64,000 nucleotides of DNA from Aurantibacter_A sp039941195 (GTDB taxonomy: Bacteria > Bacteroidota > Bacteroidia > Flavobacteriales > Flavobacteriaceae): the NCBI RefSeq assembly GCF_039941195.1, contig NZ_JBDVFA010000066.1, forward strand, positions 1-64,000, written 5' to 3'. The notes beneath the pieces were generated by a model. That model saw nothing but the letters and a program-made list of their open reading frames with translations. It did not search any database and was not told where the DNA came from. The position numbers and the translations under genes are program-made. This document shows positions 51,418-60,203 of the stretch, in pieces; position 1 is the first letter of the stretch; each line of letters opens with the position of its first letter.

Positions 51418-52668
51418 TTATCTTTTATTATAAATTCTAAAATATTGTAAGGCAGCAAGTCCACCTATTACTGAAAAGCCCACCAGCATTAAAAAAACAT
51501 ATTGAAAACCTAATTCACCAGGGTACGTATCCAGCAGATAACCATAAACTAAACCTGCAAAAATATCTGGTGTGAATCCAACTACTGAAATTAAACCTAC
51601 CGCTGTTCCTGTGTAAATTAAAGGTATACGACCTTCTTCCATTACTGCAAAATATAAAGCTCGTGCTGCGTACACACCAGTAGCGATAACTACAACGGAA
51701 AGTAAAAATAAAGCAGTATTAGTTGGCTCAATAAGGCCAATAGCAAAGAGTAAACCACCTATTACAGCAATTGCAAAACTACAGACCAAACTAAGGGAAA
51801 TTTTAAAACGATCAATTACTAACCCTACTACAACACCAACTGCTGGTCGAAGAAATTGAAGAAAAGTTCCTACTTGACCAGATTTCACTTGATCGTAGTG
51901 CATAACCTCATTAGCGTATTGCGACAAAATATCGGTGATTTTATAACCAACATAGGCACACAAAATAATAACCATTAATAATTTAACTGCTGGCAATTTA
52001 AAGACAATAGCTATTTGTTCAACTGTAATTTTTTCAATCTGGATTTCTTTTTCTTCAACCCCCGACTTCATAAAAAACCATGTAAGACAACCAATAATAC
52101 TAATTATTATAGCAGAAGAATAAATTACCTTTTTAAAAGCTAATTGTCGACTTTCCAAAGAAGCAACATCAACATTATCCACTATAAAAAACAAAAAAAC
52201 AAGTACTCCTAACAAGCCAAATAAAGCACCTGTTAAGCCTCTTCCTCCATCTAAAAACCCAAATGCTCTACCCTGAGAGTTGGCACCACCCCATACTCTA
52301 GTCGCCTTAATCATTGGTGCCCAAAAGAGAAATATAGTTGTAAAACCCCAGTAGCCATATAAGACTCTAAGCACTAAATAAGAAGGAAATGTTGCAAAAA
52401 GCAACCCACCAAAAGCAGTCATCCATAGCGCGATTGCCATTAATTTTCGTGGAGGGTAACGATCGGCTAGTGGTCCACCGAACAAATAAGATACAACTGC
52501 AACAATGCCATAAACAAAAAAACAAAACCCAAGTTGAACATTATCCAGTTGAAACACCTCCAAAACAGTAGGTCTAAATATTCTTGGTAGCACAAAGGGA
52601 AGGATAAAAACTGCTTCGCCTGCTAGTATTAATAAAGCAAGATAAACCCAACTGACCGTTTGTTTCAT
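51418..52668 (-). CDS. major facilitator superfamily transporter, YihN/YqcE-like
   Basis: A 416-residue inner-membrane transporter with twelve predicted helices. The loop 2-3 signature is recognisable (GGPLADRYPPRKLMA), and the region FLFWAPMIKATRVWGGANSQGRAFGFLDGGRGL resembles E. coli YihN and YqcE. Two extended central positions (about 195-215) are charged and cytoplasmic. The substrate of this subfamily is not firmly known; YihN lies in a sulfoquinovose cluster in E. coli, but no such enzymes are nearby here, so I assign no substrate. It is convergent with the OmdA gene and divergent from the DUF2490 gene. Confidence 0.82.
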   Translation of the reverse strand: MKQTVSWVYLALLILAGEAVFILPFVLPRIFRPTVLEVFQLDNVQLGFCFFVYGIVAVVSYLFGGPLADRYPPRKLMAIALWMTAFGGLLFATFPSYLVLRVLYGYWGFTTIFLFWAPMIKATRVWGGANSQGRAFGFLDGGRGLTGALFGLLGVLVFLFFIVDNVDVASLESRQLAFKKVIYSSAIIISIIGCLTWFFMKSGVEEKEIQIEKITVEQIAIVFKLPAVKLLMVIILCAYVGYKITDILSQYANEVMHYDQVKSGQVGTFLQFLRPAVGVVVGLVIDRFKISLSLVCSFAIAVIGGLLFAIGLIEPTNTALFLLSVVVIATGVYAARALYFAVMEEGRIPLIYTGTAVGLISVVGFTPDIFAGLVYGYLLDTYPGELGFQYVFLMLVGFSVIGGLAALQYFRIYNKR

Positions 52669-52791
52669 AAGTGCTAAAAATACTTAAAATAAACGGGCAA
52701 ATAATTTATGTGAAAATCAATATTCAGAACTAAATTTTATAGAACTTAAAGTTTTTGATATCTTTAAATCGATTGCTAATAATCAATAATT

Positions 52792-52815
52792 ATCCTTTTT
52801 ATTTTTAAAAAGGAT
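52792..52815. repeat. perfect 10-bp inverted repeat upstream of the DUF2490 gene
   Basis: ATCCTTTTTA (52792-52801) and TAAAAAGGAT (52806-52815) flank TTTT. It lies 19 bases before the DUF2490 start codon, within the 166-base divergent region with the MFS gene. It may be an operator or a leader hairpin; AT-rich arms make it only moderately stable. Confidence 0.45.
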
Positions 52816-52834
52816 TTACTTTTTAAAACGTTAT

Positions 52835-53539
52835 ATGAAACACTTTTTTTTAATTATTGTATTAATCTTTAGTGCTAAAACTTTTGCTCAAGAAAATGGT
52901 GAGAAAAAATTAGGCTCTTGGCATATGTATTTTGGAACTACAAAAATTGCTAATAAATTAAGTATTCATACAGAGGCCCAATTGCGGTACTACGAACAGG
53001 GCAAAAATTTTAATCAACTGTTATTACGTACGGGTTTAAATTATCATATTAGTTCAACCGCTATTGTAACAGGTGGATATGGCTATATTCCAACAGATGG
53101 CACTTTTGAAGAATTTCCTGATGAAATAAATTCTAAAGAACATCGCATTTTCGAACAGTTAATTTTGAAAAATAAAATATCCAATGTTGCTTTTGAGCAT
53201 CGGTACCGGTTGGAACAACGTTTTCTAAATTTTGGAGATAGTAATGACACCCAACATAGAGCAAGATATAGACTTCAAGTAACAGTTCCATTGTCTAAAA
53301 TTGTCTTTTTAAATTTTTATGATGAAATTTTTCTGAATCTTCAAGATGAAGTATTCTCGCAAAATAGATTGTACGGAGCCTTAGGTTTTAAAGTGTTTCA
53401 AAACATTTCGCTCCAAGTTGGCTATTTAAAAAACCATTTTAAATCTGCACATTTTGACCGCTTACAGATAGGAGTCTTTATAAATACCGACTTAAGTAAA
53501 AGCAACAAAAATAAAGCCAATGAATCTTCAAAAAATTGA
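52835..53539 (+). CDS. DUF2490 family outer-membrane-type protein
   Basis: A 234-residue secreted protein with a signal peptide (MKHFFLIIVLIFSAKTFAQ). The mature chain is made of alternating amphipathic beta-strands with paired aromatic ends (WHMYFGTTKIANKLSIHTEAQ; LLRTGLNYHISSTAIVTGGYGYI; FEHRYRLEQRFLNF; ISLQVGYLKNHF), consistent with a small beta-barrel and with DUF2490. Function unknown. Its last 20 bases overlap the start of the hydrolase-OsmC gene, so translation of the two is coupled. Confidence 0.8.
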   Translation: MKHFFLIIVLIFSAKTFAQENGEKKLGSWHMYFGTTKIANKLSIHTEAQLRYYEQGKNFNQLLLRTGLNYHISSTAIVTGGYGYIPTDGTFEEFPDEINSKEHRIFEQLILKNKISNVAFEHRYRLEQRFLNFGDSNDTQHRARYRLQVTVPLSKIVFLNFYDEIFLNLQDEVFSQNRLYGALGFKVFQNISLQVGYLKNHFKSAHFDRLQIGVFINTDLSKSNKNKANESSKN

Positions 53540-54734
53540 ATTTGAAAATGCAGAAGGACAATTATTAAAAGGTAGGTTAGAATTACCTCTAAATCAAGAA
53601 CCGCATAACTTTGTAATTTTTGCACATTGTTTTACATGCAACAAAAACTTTTCAGCGGTTAGAAATATTAGTAGAGCCTTAACTGCTAAAGGATTTGGCG
53701 TTTTGCGCTTCGATTTTACAGGTCTTGGAGATAGCGAAGGCGATTTTGAAGACACAAATTTTTCCGGAAATATTGAAGACCTTATTGCAGCATCAAGTTA
53801 TTTATCTGCAAACTACCAAGCCCCTACTCTTTTAGTCGGACATTCATTAGGTGGTGCAGCGGTAATTTTCGCAGCAGATAGAATTAAATCCATCAAAGCG
53901 ATTGCTACAGTAGGCGCTCCTTCAAACCCTACTCATGTAAAACACTTATTTAAAAGTGATTTAAATGAGATAAATACTTCGGGTCTTGCAAAAGTTAATT
54001 TAAGCGGCAGAGATTTTACCATAAAAAAGCAATTTTTAAATGACTTAGAATCCAATTCTTTACCTGAAGTTGCTAAAAATTTGAGGAAAGCACTTTTAAT
54101 AATGCACGCTCCACAAGACAATACCGTTGGAATAATTAATGCTGAAGAAATCTATCAGGCAGCCAGACATCCTAAGAGCTTTGTTTCGTTAGATGGTGCC
54201 GACCATTTATTAATGAATAAAAAAGATTCAATTTACGCTGGGGAAGTTATTGCAGGTTGGGCTAAAAGATATGTGGTAATTCCAGATAATATTCAGTTAC
54301 AAACTAAACATCAAGTTGTTGCAAGTCTTGATGAAAATGATGGTTTTACAACTACCATGAAAGTAGGAAATCACAATATGTTGGCTGACGAACCTATATC
54401 TTTTGGTGGCAATGATTATGGGCCATCACCATATGAATTTGTTTCAGCAGGTCTTTCTGCATGTACAGCCATGACTGTGCAGATGTACGTAAAAAGAAAA
54501 GGATGGGATTTGGAAAATATTGAAGTACATACATCTTATGGTAAAGCACACGCTGAAGATTGTGAGAACTGCGAATCTGACAGCGCAAAAATAGACACTT
54601 TTAACAGGGAAATTAAATTGACAGGAAATCTGGATGAAAAACAAAAAGCTAGAATATTACAGATTGCCGATAAATGCCCTATTCACAAAACATTACATAG
54701 TAAAACTCAAGTAATCACAAGATTAATAACCTAA
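53520..54734 (+). CDS. alpha/beta hydrolase fused to an OsmC-like peroxiredoxin domain
   Basis: A 404-residue two-domain protein. Residues about 1-255 form an alpha/beta hydrolase: FAHCFTCNKNF (oxyanion side), VGHSLGGAA with the nucleophilic Ser near 115, an Asp in MHAPQDNTVG and a His in DGADHLLM. Residues about 280-404 are an OsmC domain with the two redox cysteines in SAGLSACTAMTVQMY and ADKCPIHKTLHS. OsmC proteins reduce organic hydroperoxides. A cysteine-rich insert (AEDCENCESD) lies between the redox cysteines. The fusion is known in several phyla, including Bacteroidota. It overlaps the DUF2490 gene by 20 bases and the next gene by one base. Confidence 0.9.
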   Translation: MNLQKIEFENAEGQLLKGRLELPLNQEPHNFVIFAHCFTCNKNFSAVRNISRALTAKGFGVLRFDFTGLGDSEGDFEDTNFSGNIEDLIAASSYLSANYQAPTLLVGHSLGGAAVIFAADRIKSIKAIATVGAPSNPTHVKHLFKSDLNEINTSGLAKVNLSGRDFTIKKQFLNDLESNSLPEVAKNLRKALLIMHAPQDNTVGIINAEEIYQAARHPKSFVSLDGADHLLMNKKDSIYAGEVIAGWAKRYVVIPDNIQLQTKHQVVASLDENDGFTTTMKVGNHNMLADEPISFGGNDYGPSPYEFVSAGLSACTAMTVQMYVKRKGWDLENIEVHTSYGKAHAEDCENCESDSAKIDTFNREIKLTGNLDEKQKARILQIADKCPIHKTLHSKTQVITRLIT

Positions 54735-55219
54735 TGAAGAGTAAGGTTTTTGATATTTCAATTACCGGCAAATATTTTGCGCTACATTTACCAGAAGGAG
54801 TGGTACAGCCCTTTCTTGAAAAAAATCTTAAGCGTGTAAAGGTTATAGCCCGTTTTCATAAAAATGAAATTACTTTTTATGGCGCCATTCAAAAAAGAAA
54901 AAATAATTTCTACATGATGTTTGGGAAACGCTACCAACAAGAATTACGAGTTTCTGAAAATGACATTTTTCAATTACAATTTTTTGAAGACCAATCAAAA
55001 TACGGAGTTGAAATGCCCGAAGAAATGGAGGCAGTACTACAAAGCGATTTTAATGCGAGTGAAATTTTTGAATCCTTTACAGCTGGGAAGAAACGTGGAC
55101 TTATTTATGGAATTTTGAGCTACAAAAATTCACAAACTAAAATTGACAAATCATTAATACTATGCGAGAATCTAAAAAGAGGCATTCGTAAGAATACGGA
55201 TTTACTAAAATCATTTTAG
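54734..55219 (+). CDS. DUF1905 / OmdA-domain protein
   Basis: A 161-residue protein. The N-terminal half (FALHLPEGVVQPFLEKNLKRVKVIARFH, then KRKNNFYMMFGKRYQQELRVSENDIFQLQFFEDQ) resembles DUF1905, a small beta-barrel. The C-terminal part (PEEMEAVLQSDFNASEIFESFTAGKKRGLIYGILSYKNSQTKIDKSLILCENLKRG) matches the OmdA helical segment. It is therefore a second member of the YdeI/OmdA group in this region. The start codon overlaps the stop of the hydrolase-OsmC gene (TAATG), so DUF2490, hydrolase-OsmC and this gene form one operon. Role unknown. Confidence 0.72.
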   Translation: MKSKVFDISITGKYFALHLPEGVVQPFLEKNLKRVKVIARFHKNEITFYGAIQKRKNNFYMMFGKRYQQELRVSENDIFQLQFFEDQSKYGVEMPEEMEAVLQSDFNASEIFESFTAGKKRGLIYGILSYKNSQTKIDKSLILCENLKRGIRKNTDLLKSF

Positions 55220-55226
55220 CTCAGCC

Positions 55227-55257
55227 TTGAAATGCTTTTTTATAATACTTAACTTTG
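55227..55257 (+). promoter_or_regulatory. promoter of the YceI-like lipoprotein gene
   Basis: TTG (55227-55229) is followed after 20 bases by TAACTTTG (55250-55257), matching the Bacteroidota promoter. The leader to the ATG at 55315 is about 50 bases. Confidence 0.68.
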
Positions 55258-55314
55258 ACGTATATCATTATTAATAAAACGCACTAATAGTACGTGTTAA
55301 AACCAATTTAAAGT

Positions 55315-55956
55315 ATGAAAACAATTAAAATGGCTTTGTTAGGCTTAGTTCTAATAGCCTCATACAACTGTAAAGAGATAAAAAAAGAAGCTAAAGAAGA
55401 TTTAGAAGCTATAGAAGCTGTTGCTAGTGAGCAATTCAGTTTAGTTCAAGATTCAACCAAAGTAAGCTTTACTGCTTATAAGACTTCTGAGAAATTACCA
55501 GTTGGCGGAACGTTCACTGAGATTAATTTTACAAACAGCAATTCAGGAGCTACAGCTTTAGAAGCACTTAATGGTACAGAGTTTTCAATACCGGTAAGTA
55601 GTTTATTTACAAATGATGCCACAGGAACAAGAGATCCTAAGCTTCTTGAATTCTTTTTTGGAGTTATGGAAAACACTACCCTAATTTCTGGAGTATTTAA
55701 AGTTTCGGCTGATGAGAAATCTTCTATTGACGTAACTTTAAATGGTAAAACAGGAAATATTCCTTTAGAAGTAGAAAAAACATCAGATGACCGTTACACG
55801 TTTAAAGGTGTAATGGAACTTGAAAAGTGGGATGCACTTGATGCGGTAGCTTCTATTAATAAAGCATGTGAAGCTTTACATACAGGTAAAGATGGTGTTA
55901 GCAAAACATGGAGTGATGTAGCTGTACAAGCTGAAGTATTATTGCAAAAAAAGTAA
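55315..55956 (+). CDS. YceI-like lipoprotein
   Basis: A 213-residue predicted lipoprotein (MKTIKMALLGLVLIASYNC, lipobox Cys at residue 19). The mature part fits the YceI fold, a lipocalin-like barrel for isoprenoid-type lipids: KVSFTAYKTSEKLPVGGTF near 50, FSIPVSSLFTNDATGTRDPKLLEFFF near 85-110, and a late TFKGVMELEKWDALDA strand pair. In this subgroup the usual D-x-H-F motif is changed to LLEFFFG, so lipid binding should not be assumed. It is expressed alone from its own promoter and is followed by a terminator. Confidence 0.78.
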   Translation: MKTIKMALLGLVLIASYNCKEIKKEAKEDLEAIEAVASEQFSLVQDSTKVSFTAYKTSEKLPVGGTFTEINFTNSNSGATALEALNGTEFSIPVSSLFTNDATGTRDPKLLEFFFGVMENTTLISGVFKVSADEKSSIDVTLNGKTGNIPLEVEKTSDDRYTFKGVMELEKWDALDAVASINKACEALHTGKDGVSKTWSDVAVQAEVLLQKK

Positions 55957-55990
55957 TTGCTGTTACTCCTCATTAAAGAATATCCGATTA

Positions 55991-56017
55991 AAAAGGGCTG
56001 CCTAATGGCAGCCTTTT
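55991..56017 (+). terminator. intrinsic terminator after the YceI-like gene
   Basis: GGCTGCC (55996-56002) pairs with GGCAGCC (56007-56013) around TAAT, followed by TTTTATTTT. This GC-rich stem insulates the following sigma factor gene. Confidence 0.88.
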
Positions 56018-56125
56018 ATTTTCCTTCCCATCCATTATTTAGTATTCACGATTTAAGAATAAAGTAGATTTAAAATTGCTTTTTCAACAAGTTTGGCTAC
56101 ATTAGACATCGCTAGAAAAAGATTT

Positions 56126-56656
56126 ATGCAATTAGAACAATTAATTGAACGTTTTCAATCAAAGGACCCTAGGGCTTTTGAAAAATTGCATGGTATGTAT
56201 TCCGAAAATATTTGCGGAGTCATTAATACAATCGTAAGAAATGATGTAATTGCAGAAGAAATTTGCCAAGATGTTTTCGTAAAAGCATGGAATAATGCTG
56301 AAAAATACAACACATCAAAAGGCAGATTTTTTACTTGGATGTTGAACATAGCTAGAAACGCTGCAATCGACGAACTACGCTCAAAGTCCCATAAACAACA
56401 AAAAAAGAACCTCCCTGTAGATTACTTCGTAGATATTGCAGATGACAATGAGAAAGATGATTTTACAGTTGACAAAAAACGACTTAAAAGCCTGATTATA
56501 AACCTAAAAGAAAAGTGTATAAAAATAATAGACCTTTTATATTTTAAAGGCTACACCCAAAAGGAAGCCTCAGAAGAGCTTGATATTCCTGTTGGGACTG
56601 TAAAAACTAGAAATAGAAGTTGCATCTCACAATTGCGTGAGAATATGAGTAATTAA
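56126..56656 (+). CDS. ECF-type RNA polymerase sigma factor (SigK-like)
   Basis: A 176-residue ECF sigma factor. Region 2 (FEKLHGMYSENICGVINTIVRNDVIAEEICQDVFVKAWNN, then FFTWMLNIARNAAIDELRSK) and region 4 (KCIKIIDLLYFKGYTQKEASEELDIPVGTVKTRNRSCISQLREN) are complete. The form resembles SigK/RpoE-like factors paired with RskA-type anti-sigma factors. I chose ATG 56126: an in-frame TTG at 56093 precedes it, but a near-consensus promoter (TTG-N19-TACATTAG, one mismatch, about 56076-56105) would start transcription after that TTG. The anti-sigma gene follows 5 bases after the stop. Confidence 0.9.
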   Translation: MQLEQLIERFQSKDPRAFEKLHGMYSENICGVINTIVRNDVIAEEICQDVFVKAWNNAEKYNTSKGRFFTWMLNIARNAAIDELRSKSHKQQKKNLPVDYFVDIADDNEKDDFTVDKKRLKSLIINLKEKCIKIIDLLYFKGYTQKEASEELDIPVGTVKTRNRSCISQLRENMSN

Positions 56657-56661
56657 GTAAG

Positions 56662-57465
56662 ATGGATGTAAAACAATACATAGATTCAGGAATTCTCGAG
56701 CTGTATGTAGCTGGAAAACTTTCTGATGCTGAAAATCTAGAAGTTTATAAGCTATCTATGGAAAATTCTGAAATTCTTACTGAAATAGTAAGTATTGAAA
56801 ATGCCATTCTTGAACTCACAAAAACTGCTTCTCCAAAAACCTCCTATAGTTTTGATACTATAAACACCAAAATTTCAATTTCAGAAGAAACAAAAGTTAT
56901 TGATATTACCAAAAAGGATTCTAATTGGCCACAATACATGGGTTGGGCCGCAACAGTTTTATTTGCAGTTGGACTCTTTTGGATGTATAATCAAAATGAA
57001 AATTTAAAATCTGAATTAGAACTTGTAAATCAAGAAAACGACAAATTAGAACAACAAATTTCAGAATCAAATGCTTCATTAGAAAAATCGAATGAATTAT
57101 TAACTACGCTTCGCGATAAGAATATATCTGTAGTTCCCCTTGGTGGACAAGAAGTCTCCCCTACTTCTTATGCTAAAGCCTATTGGAATAAAGACCAGCA
57201 AAAATTATTTATCGATGCACAAGGTTTACCAGAACCACCGGATGGTTTTGTATATCAAGTATGGTCTTTAAAACTTGATCCTTTGACACCTACTAGTGTT
57301 GGACTATTAGAAGATTTCTTAGACGATGAGAATAAAGTATTTACGTTAAACAATCCAAATTCTAATGGTACCGAGGCATTCGGAATTACATTAGAACCTT
57401 CAGGGGGAAGCGATGCTCCGAACTTAGAACAATTATATGCTTTAGGCGTAGTATCACAATCTTAA
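56662..57465 (+). CDS. RskA-like anti-sigma factor
   Basis: A 267-residue single-pass membrane protein. The cytoplasmic N-terminal part (MDVKQYIDSGILELYVAGKLSDAENLEVYKL) is the short anti-sigma helix bundle without zinc-binding residues. A transmembrane helix (about 95-112, MGWAATVLFAVGLFWMY) is followed by a coiled-coil of about 35 residues (NENLKSELELVNQENDKLEQQI). The periplasmic RskA C-terminal domain has the family motif FIDAQGLPEPPDGFVYQVWSLKLDP and ends GVVSQS. It binds and inhibits the sigma factor until a periplasmic signal triggers release. The 187-base gap to the kinase gene has no exact promoter match that I can see. Confidence 0.87.
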   Translation: MDVKQYIDSGILELYVAGKLSDAENLEVYKLSMENSEILTEIVSIENAILELTKTASPKTSYSFDTINTKISISEETKVIDITKKDSNWPQYMGWAATVLFAVGLFWMYNQNENLKSELELVNQENDKLEQQISESNASLEKSNELLTTLRDKNISVVPLGGQEVSPTSYAKAYWNKDQQKLFIDAQGLPEPPDGFVYQVWSLKLDPLTPTSVGLLEDFLDDENKVFTLNNPNSNGTEAFGITLEPSGGSDAPNLEQLYALGVVSQS

Positions 57466-57651
57466 TAACTTTTCGGCCACCCTCAACTATAGTTTTCATA
57501 AACTTAAATAGAGGCTTCTTTTATAGTAAAGTCATTTCTAAAACTATATGTTTTTAAAACACAATTGGTTATCTCTTATACTTTTAACACAAATTGGGTT
57601 TTTGTCTTATTAAATATTATTGATATTTGATAAAATAGAGAACTAAATGTA

Positions 57652-58740
57652 ATGACAACAACTGAGGCAAAACTTAAAGAGCGTATTAAAGAATTGACTT
57701 GTTTGTATGATGTAACTTCCATTATAGTAAACTCAGACTACGATCAATTAAGCACATCATTAGAAGCCATTGTATATTGTTTAAAAAATGCATGGCAGTT
57801 CGAAAATGAAACTGAGGTAATACTTTGTACTAGCAGTCAAAATGTTCAAACAAAGGACTTCGATAATTCAATGGTTTTTCTAGAATCAGGTATTAAAGTA
57901 TTCAACAAAGTGGACGGTTATATTAAAGTGGCCTATCCTTCAGATAAATACACCTTATTAGATTTTCTACCAGAAGAACAAACTTTGTTAGATAATGTGA
58001 GCTTAGCCGTTGGTAATCTTCTTGAAAGAAAACAGATACGTGATAGCGAAATTGCTGTAAAGCGACAAATGGAGCGCACAGATAGACTGTATATTCTTGG
58101 TGAAATTACTGCGGGTATTGCTCACGAACTAAATACTCCACTTGCTAACATTCTTGGTTTTACAGAATTATTAAAAGATAGAATTACAGATAAGCAGGCT
58201 ATTCGCGATTTAGAAAAAATAATTGACAACACAATTTTTAGTCGTGAGATCGTAAAAAAATTAATGTTCTTTGCCTGTGAAATGCCGCAAGAAATGAAAA
58301 TGTTACAATTGAATCCAATTGTAGAAAACGTTCTAAAGCTTTTGCAACCTTCTTTTCAAGAAAAACGAATAAAAATCACTAAATCATTCAATAAAGAAAA
58401 TATTGAATTAAGATCCGATACCGTTCAGCTTACTCAGGTATTGTTTAATTTGATTATGAATGCAGTTTTCTATTCCCCCTATAACGGTAAAATAGAGCTT
58501 GAAGTAATTGAAAAACCTAAGAATATACAAATTAATATTACAGATCAAGGTATTGGAATTCCCAAAAAAAATGAAGACAAAGTTTTTGAACCATTTTTTA
58601 CAACCAAGCCGATTGGAGAAGGTTCTGGCTTAGGTTTAAGTGTTGTACATGGTATTATAAATAGTCATAAAGGCACTATTGTTCACAAGTCGAATATTCC
58701 AAAAGGAACCATTTTCACTGTAGATTTTCCTAAATTGTAG
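57652..58740 (+). CDS. soluble sensor histidine kinase
   Basis: A 362-residue kinase without membrane segments, so it senses a cytoplasmic signal. Residues about 10-130 form a GAF-like sensor region. The HisKA dimerisation domain has the phospho-acceptor His158 in ILGEITAGIAHELNTPLANILGF. The HATPase_c domain carries the N box LFNLIMNAVFYSPYNG, the G1 box ITDQGIGIP, the F box VFEPFFTTKP and the G2 box GEGSGLGLSVVHGI. All catalytic boxes are intact. It is two bases from the response regulator gene, so they are a cognate pair, like NtrB/NtrC or AtoS/AtoC. Confidence 0.9.
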   Translation: MTTTEAKLKERIKELTCLYDVTSIIVNSDYDQLSTSLEAIVYCLKNAWQFENETEVILCTSSQNVQTKDFDNSMVFLESGIKVFNKVDGYIKVAYPSDKYTLLDFLPEEQTLLDNVSLAVGNLLERKQIRDSEIAVKRQMERTDRLYILGEITAGIAHELNTPLANILGFTELLKDRITDKQAIRDLEKIIDNTIFSREIVKKLMFFACEMPQEMKMLQLNPIVENVLKLLQPSFQEKRIKITKSFNKENIELRSDTVQLTQVLFNLIMNAVFYSPYNGKIELEVIEKPKNIQINITDQGIGIPKKNEDKVFEPFFTTKPIGEGSGLGLSVVHGIINSHKGTIVHKSNIPKGTIFTVDFPKL

Positions 58741-58742
58741 CT

Positions 58743-60074
58743 ATGGCATTACACAAAGAAAATATACTATTAGTAGATGATGACATCAATATTCTAGAGC
58801 TGCTACAACGGCATTTACAAGCTATGGAATACCATACTTTTAAAGCTGTATCAGTTAAGGAAGCCGTCGCTATTTTAAAAGATACAACTATTGATTTATT
58901 GATAACCGATATCCAAATGCCGGAAGTAGACGGACTTCAATTATTAAAATATACGGAAGAACATTACCCCGACATGCATAAATTGGTTGTAACCGGGTAT
59001 CCTTCTGTAGACGGCGCTTTAAAAGTAATTAAATCCGGCGCCACAGATTATTTAACCAAACCTTTTACAAAAGAAGAATTAAGACTTTCTGTGCAAAAAG
59101 CACTTTCACATAACAGTGATAGAAAAATAATTAAACCAAAGTCAGAACGCACCAATAACATGGGCATGGGGTATGCTGATATGGTTGGTGAATCAGAAGG
59201 CTTTCATAACGTAGTAAACATTGTAGAACGTGTAAAAAACAATAAGGCCACGGTTTTAATAAAAGGAGAAAGTGGCACTGGAAAAGAATTGGTAGCGAGA
59301 GCTATTCATTATTCCGGCAAATATTCCCGTGCCCCATTTATTGCTGTAAATTGTGGTGCCATTCCCGAAAATTTACAAGAAGCTGAGCTTTTTGGTTATT
59401 TAAAAGGAGCATTTACAGGAGCTGATGAAAATAGAAATGGATTCTTTCAGGCTGCCGAAGGAGGTACACTATTTTTAGATGAAATTGGAAATGCTTCATT
59501 AGCCGTACAAACAAAAATGCTAAGGGCCTTACAAGAAAAAGAGATAAGTAAGGTAGGTTCGCGCAAAGTGGAAAAAGTTGATATTAGAATAATAGCAGCG
59601 ACCAATTCCAATTTACAGGAAGAAATAAAGAATAAAAAATTTAGAGAAGACCTTTATTATCGCTTAACGGTTGTAGAAATAGAAGTACCTCCATTACGTG
59701 AACGAAAAAAAGATATACCACTCTTAGTTGAAAAATTCTTACGTAAATATGGTATTGAATACAAAGACCGGCTATTGGGAATATCTTCAGACGCACTTGA
59801 GATTTTAAACAATTATAACTGGCCAGGAAACATAAGAGAGTTGGAAAACATAATACAGCGTGCGGTAATTATGAGTGATGGGACTATCCAAGTTACCAAT
59901 CTACCAGAACATCTTAAATTTCAAATAGACTTTCCAAAAACTGGATTTCTATCGCTTAAAGAAATGGAAAAAGAATATGCCCAAAAAGTACTACTTCACA
60001 CAAAAGGGAACAAAACAAAAGCTGCAGAAATTCTTCAAATAGACCGAAAGACTTTACGGGAAAAACTGAAGTAG
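58743..60074 (+). CDS. sigma-54-dependent response regulator, NtrC family
   Basis: A 443-residue activator with three domains. The receiver (about 5-120) has the acidic pocket VDDD and the phospho-acceptor Asp56 in LLITDIQMPEVDG, plus the switch Lys in YLTKPF. The AAA+ domain (about 145-375) has Walker A GESGTGKE (175-182), the sigma-54-contacting loop GAFTGA (222-227), Walker B LFLDEIGN and an arginine-finger region RLTVVEIEVPPLRERKKDI. The C-terminal Fis-type helix-turn-helix is TKAAEILQIDRKTLREKLK. The GAFTGA loop means it acts on RNA polymerase with sigma-54; a matching promoter lies 130 bases downstream. Confidence 0.95.
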   Translation: MALHKENILLVDDDINILELLQRHLQAMEYHTFKAVSVKEAVAILKDTTIDLLITDIQMPEVDGLQLLKYTEEHYPDMHKLVVTGYPSVDGALKVIKSGATDYLTKPFTKEELRLSVQKALSHNSDRKIIKPKSERTNNMGMGYADMVGESEGFHNVVNIVERVKNNKATVLIKGESGTGKELVARAIHYSGKYSRAPFIAVNCGAIPENLQEAELFGYLKGAFTGADENRNGFFQAAEGGTLFLDEIGNASLAVQTKMLRALQEKEISKVGSRKVEKVDIRIIAATNSNLQEEIKNKKFREDLYYRLTVVEIEVPPLRERKKDIPLLVEKFLRKYGIEYKDRLLGISSDALEILNNYNWPGNIRELENIIQRAVIMSDGTIQVTNLPEHLKFQIDFPKTGFLSLKEMEKEYAQKVLLHTKGNKTKAAEILQIDRKTLREKLK

Positions 60075-60137
60075 ACTATCGGAGAACAAATACCCATGTG
60101 AGTAAATATTCCCCATTTATAAAAATTATTCGCAAAT

Positions 60138-60156
60138 TTAATTATTATATAATTAA
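60138..60156. promoter_or_regulatory. candidate upstream activator site for the NtrC-type regulator
   Basis: A perfect inverted repeat TTAATTAT-TAT-ATAATTAA lies centred about 83 bases upstream of the predicted sigma-54 start site, the usual distance for enhancer binding by NtrC-type activators. Its AT-only composition means chance is possible. Confidence 0.4.
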
Positions 60157-60203
60157 TTGATAGTTAAATAGTTACGCAAAAAAACCATCAGCTTTAATTT
60201 AAA

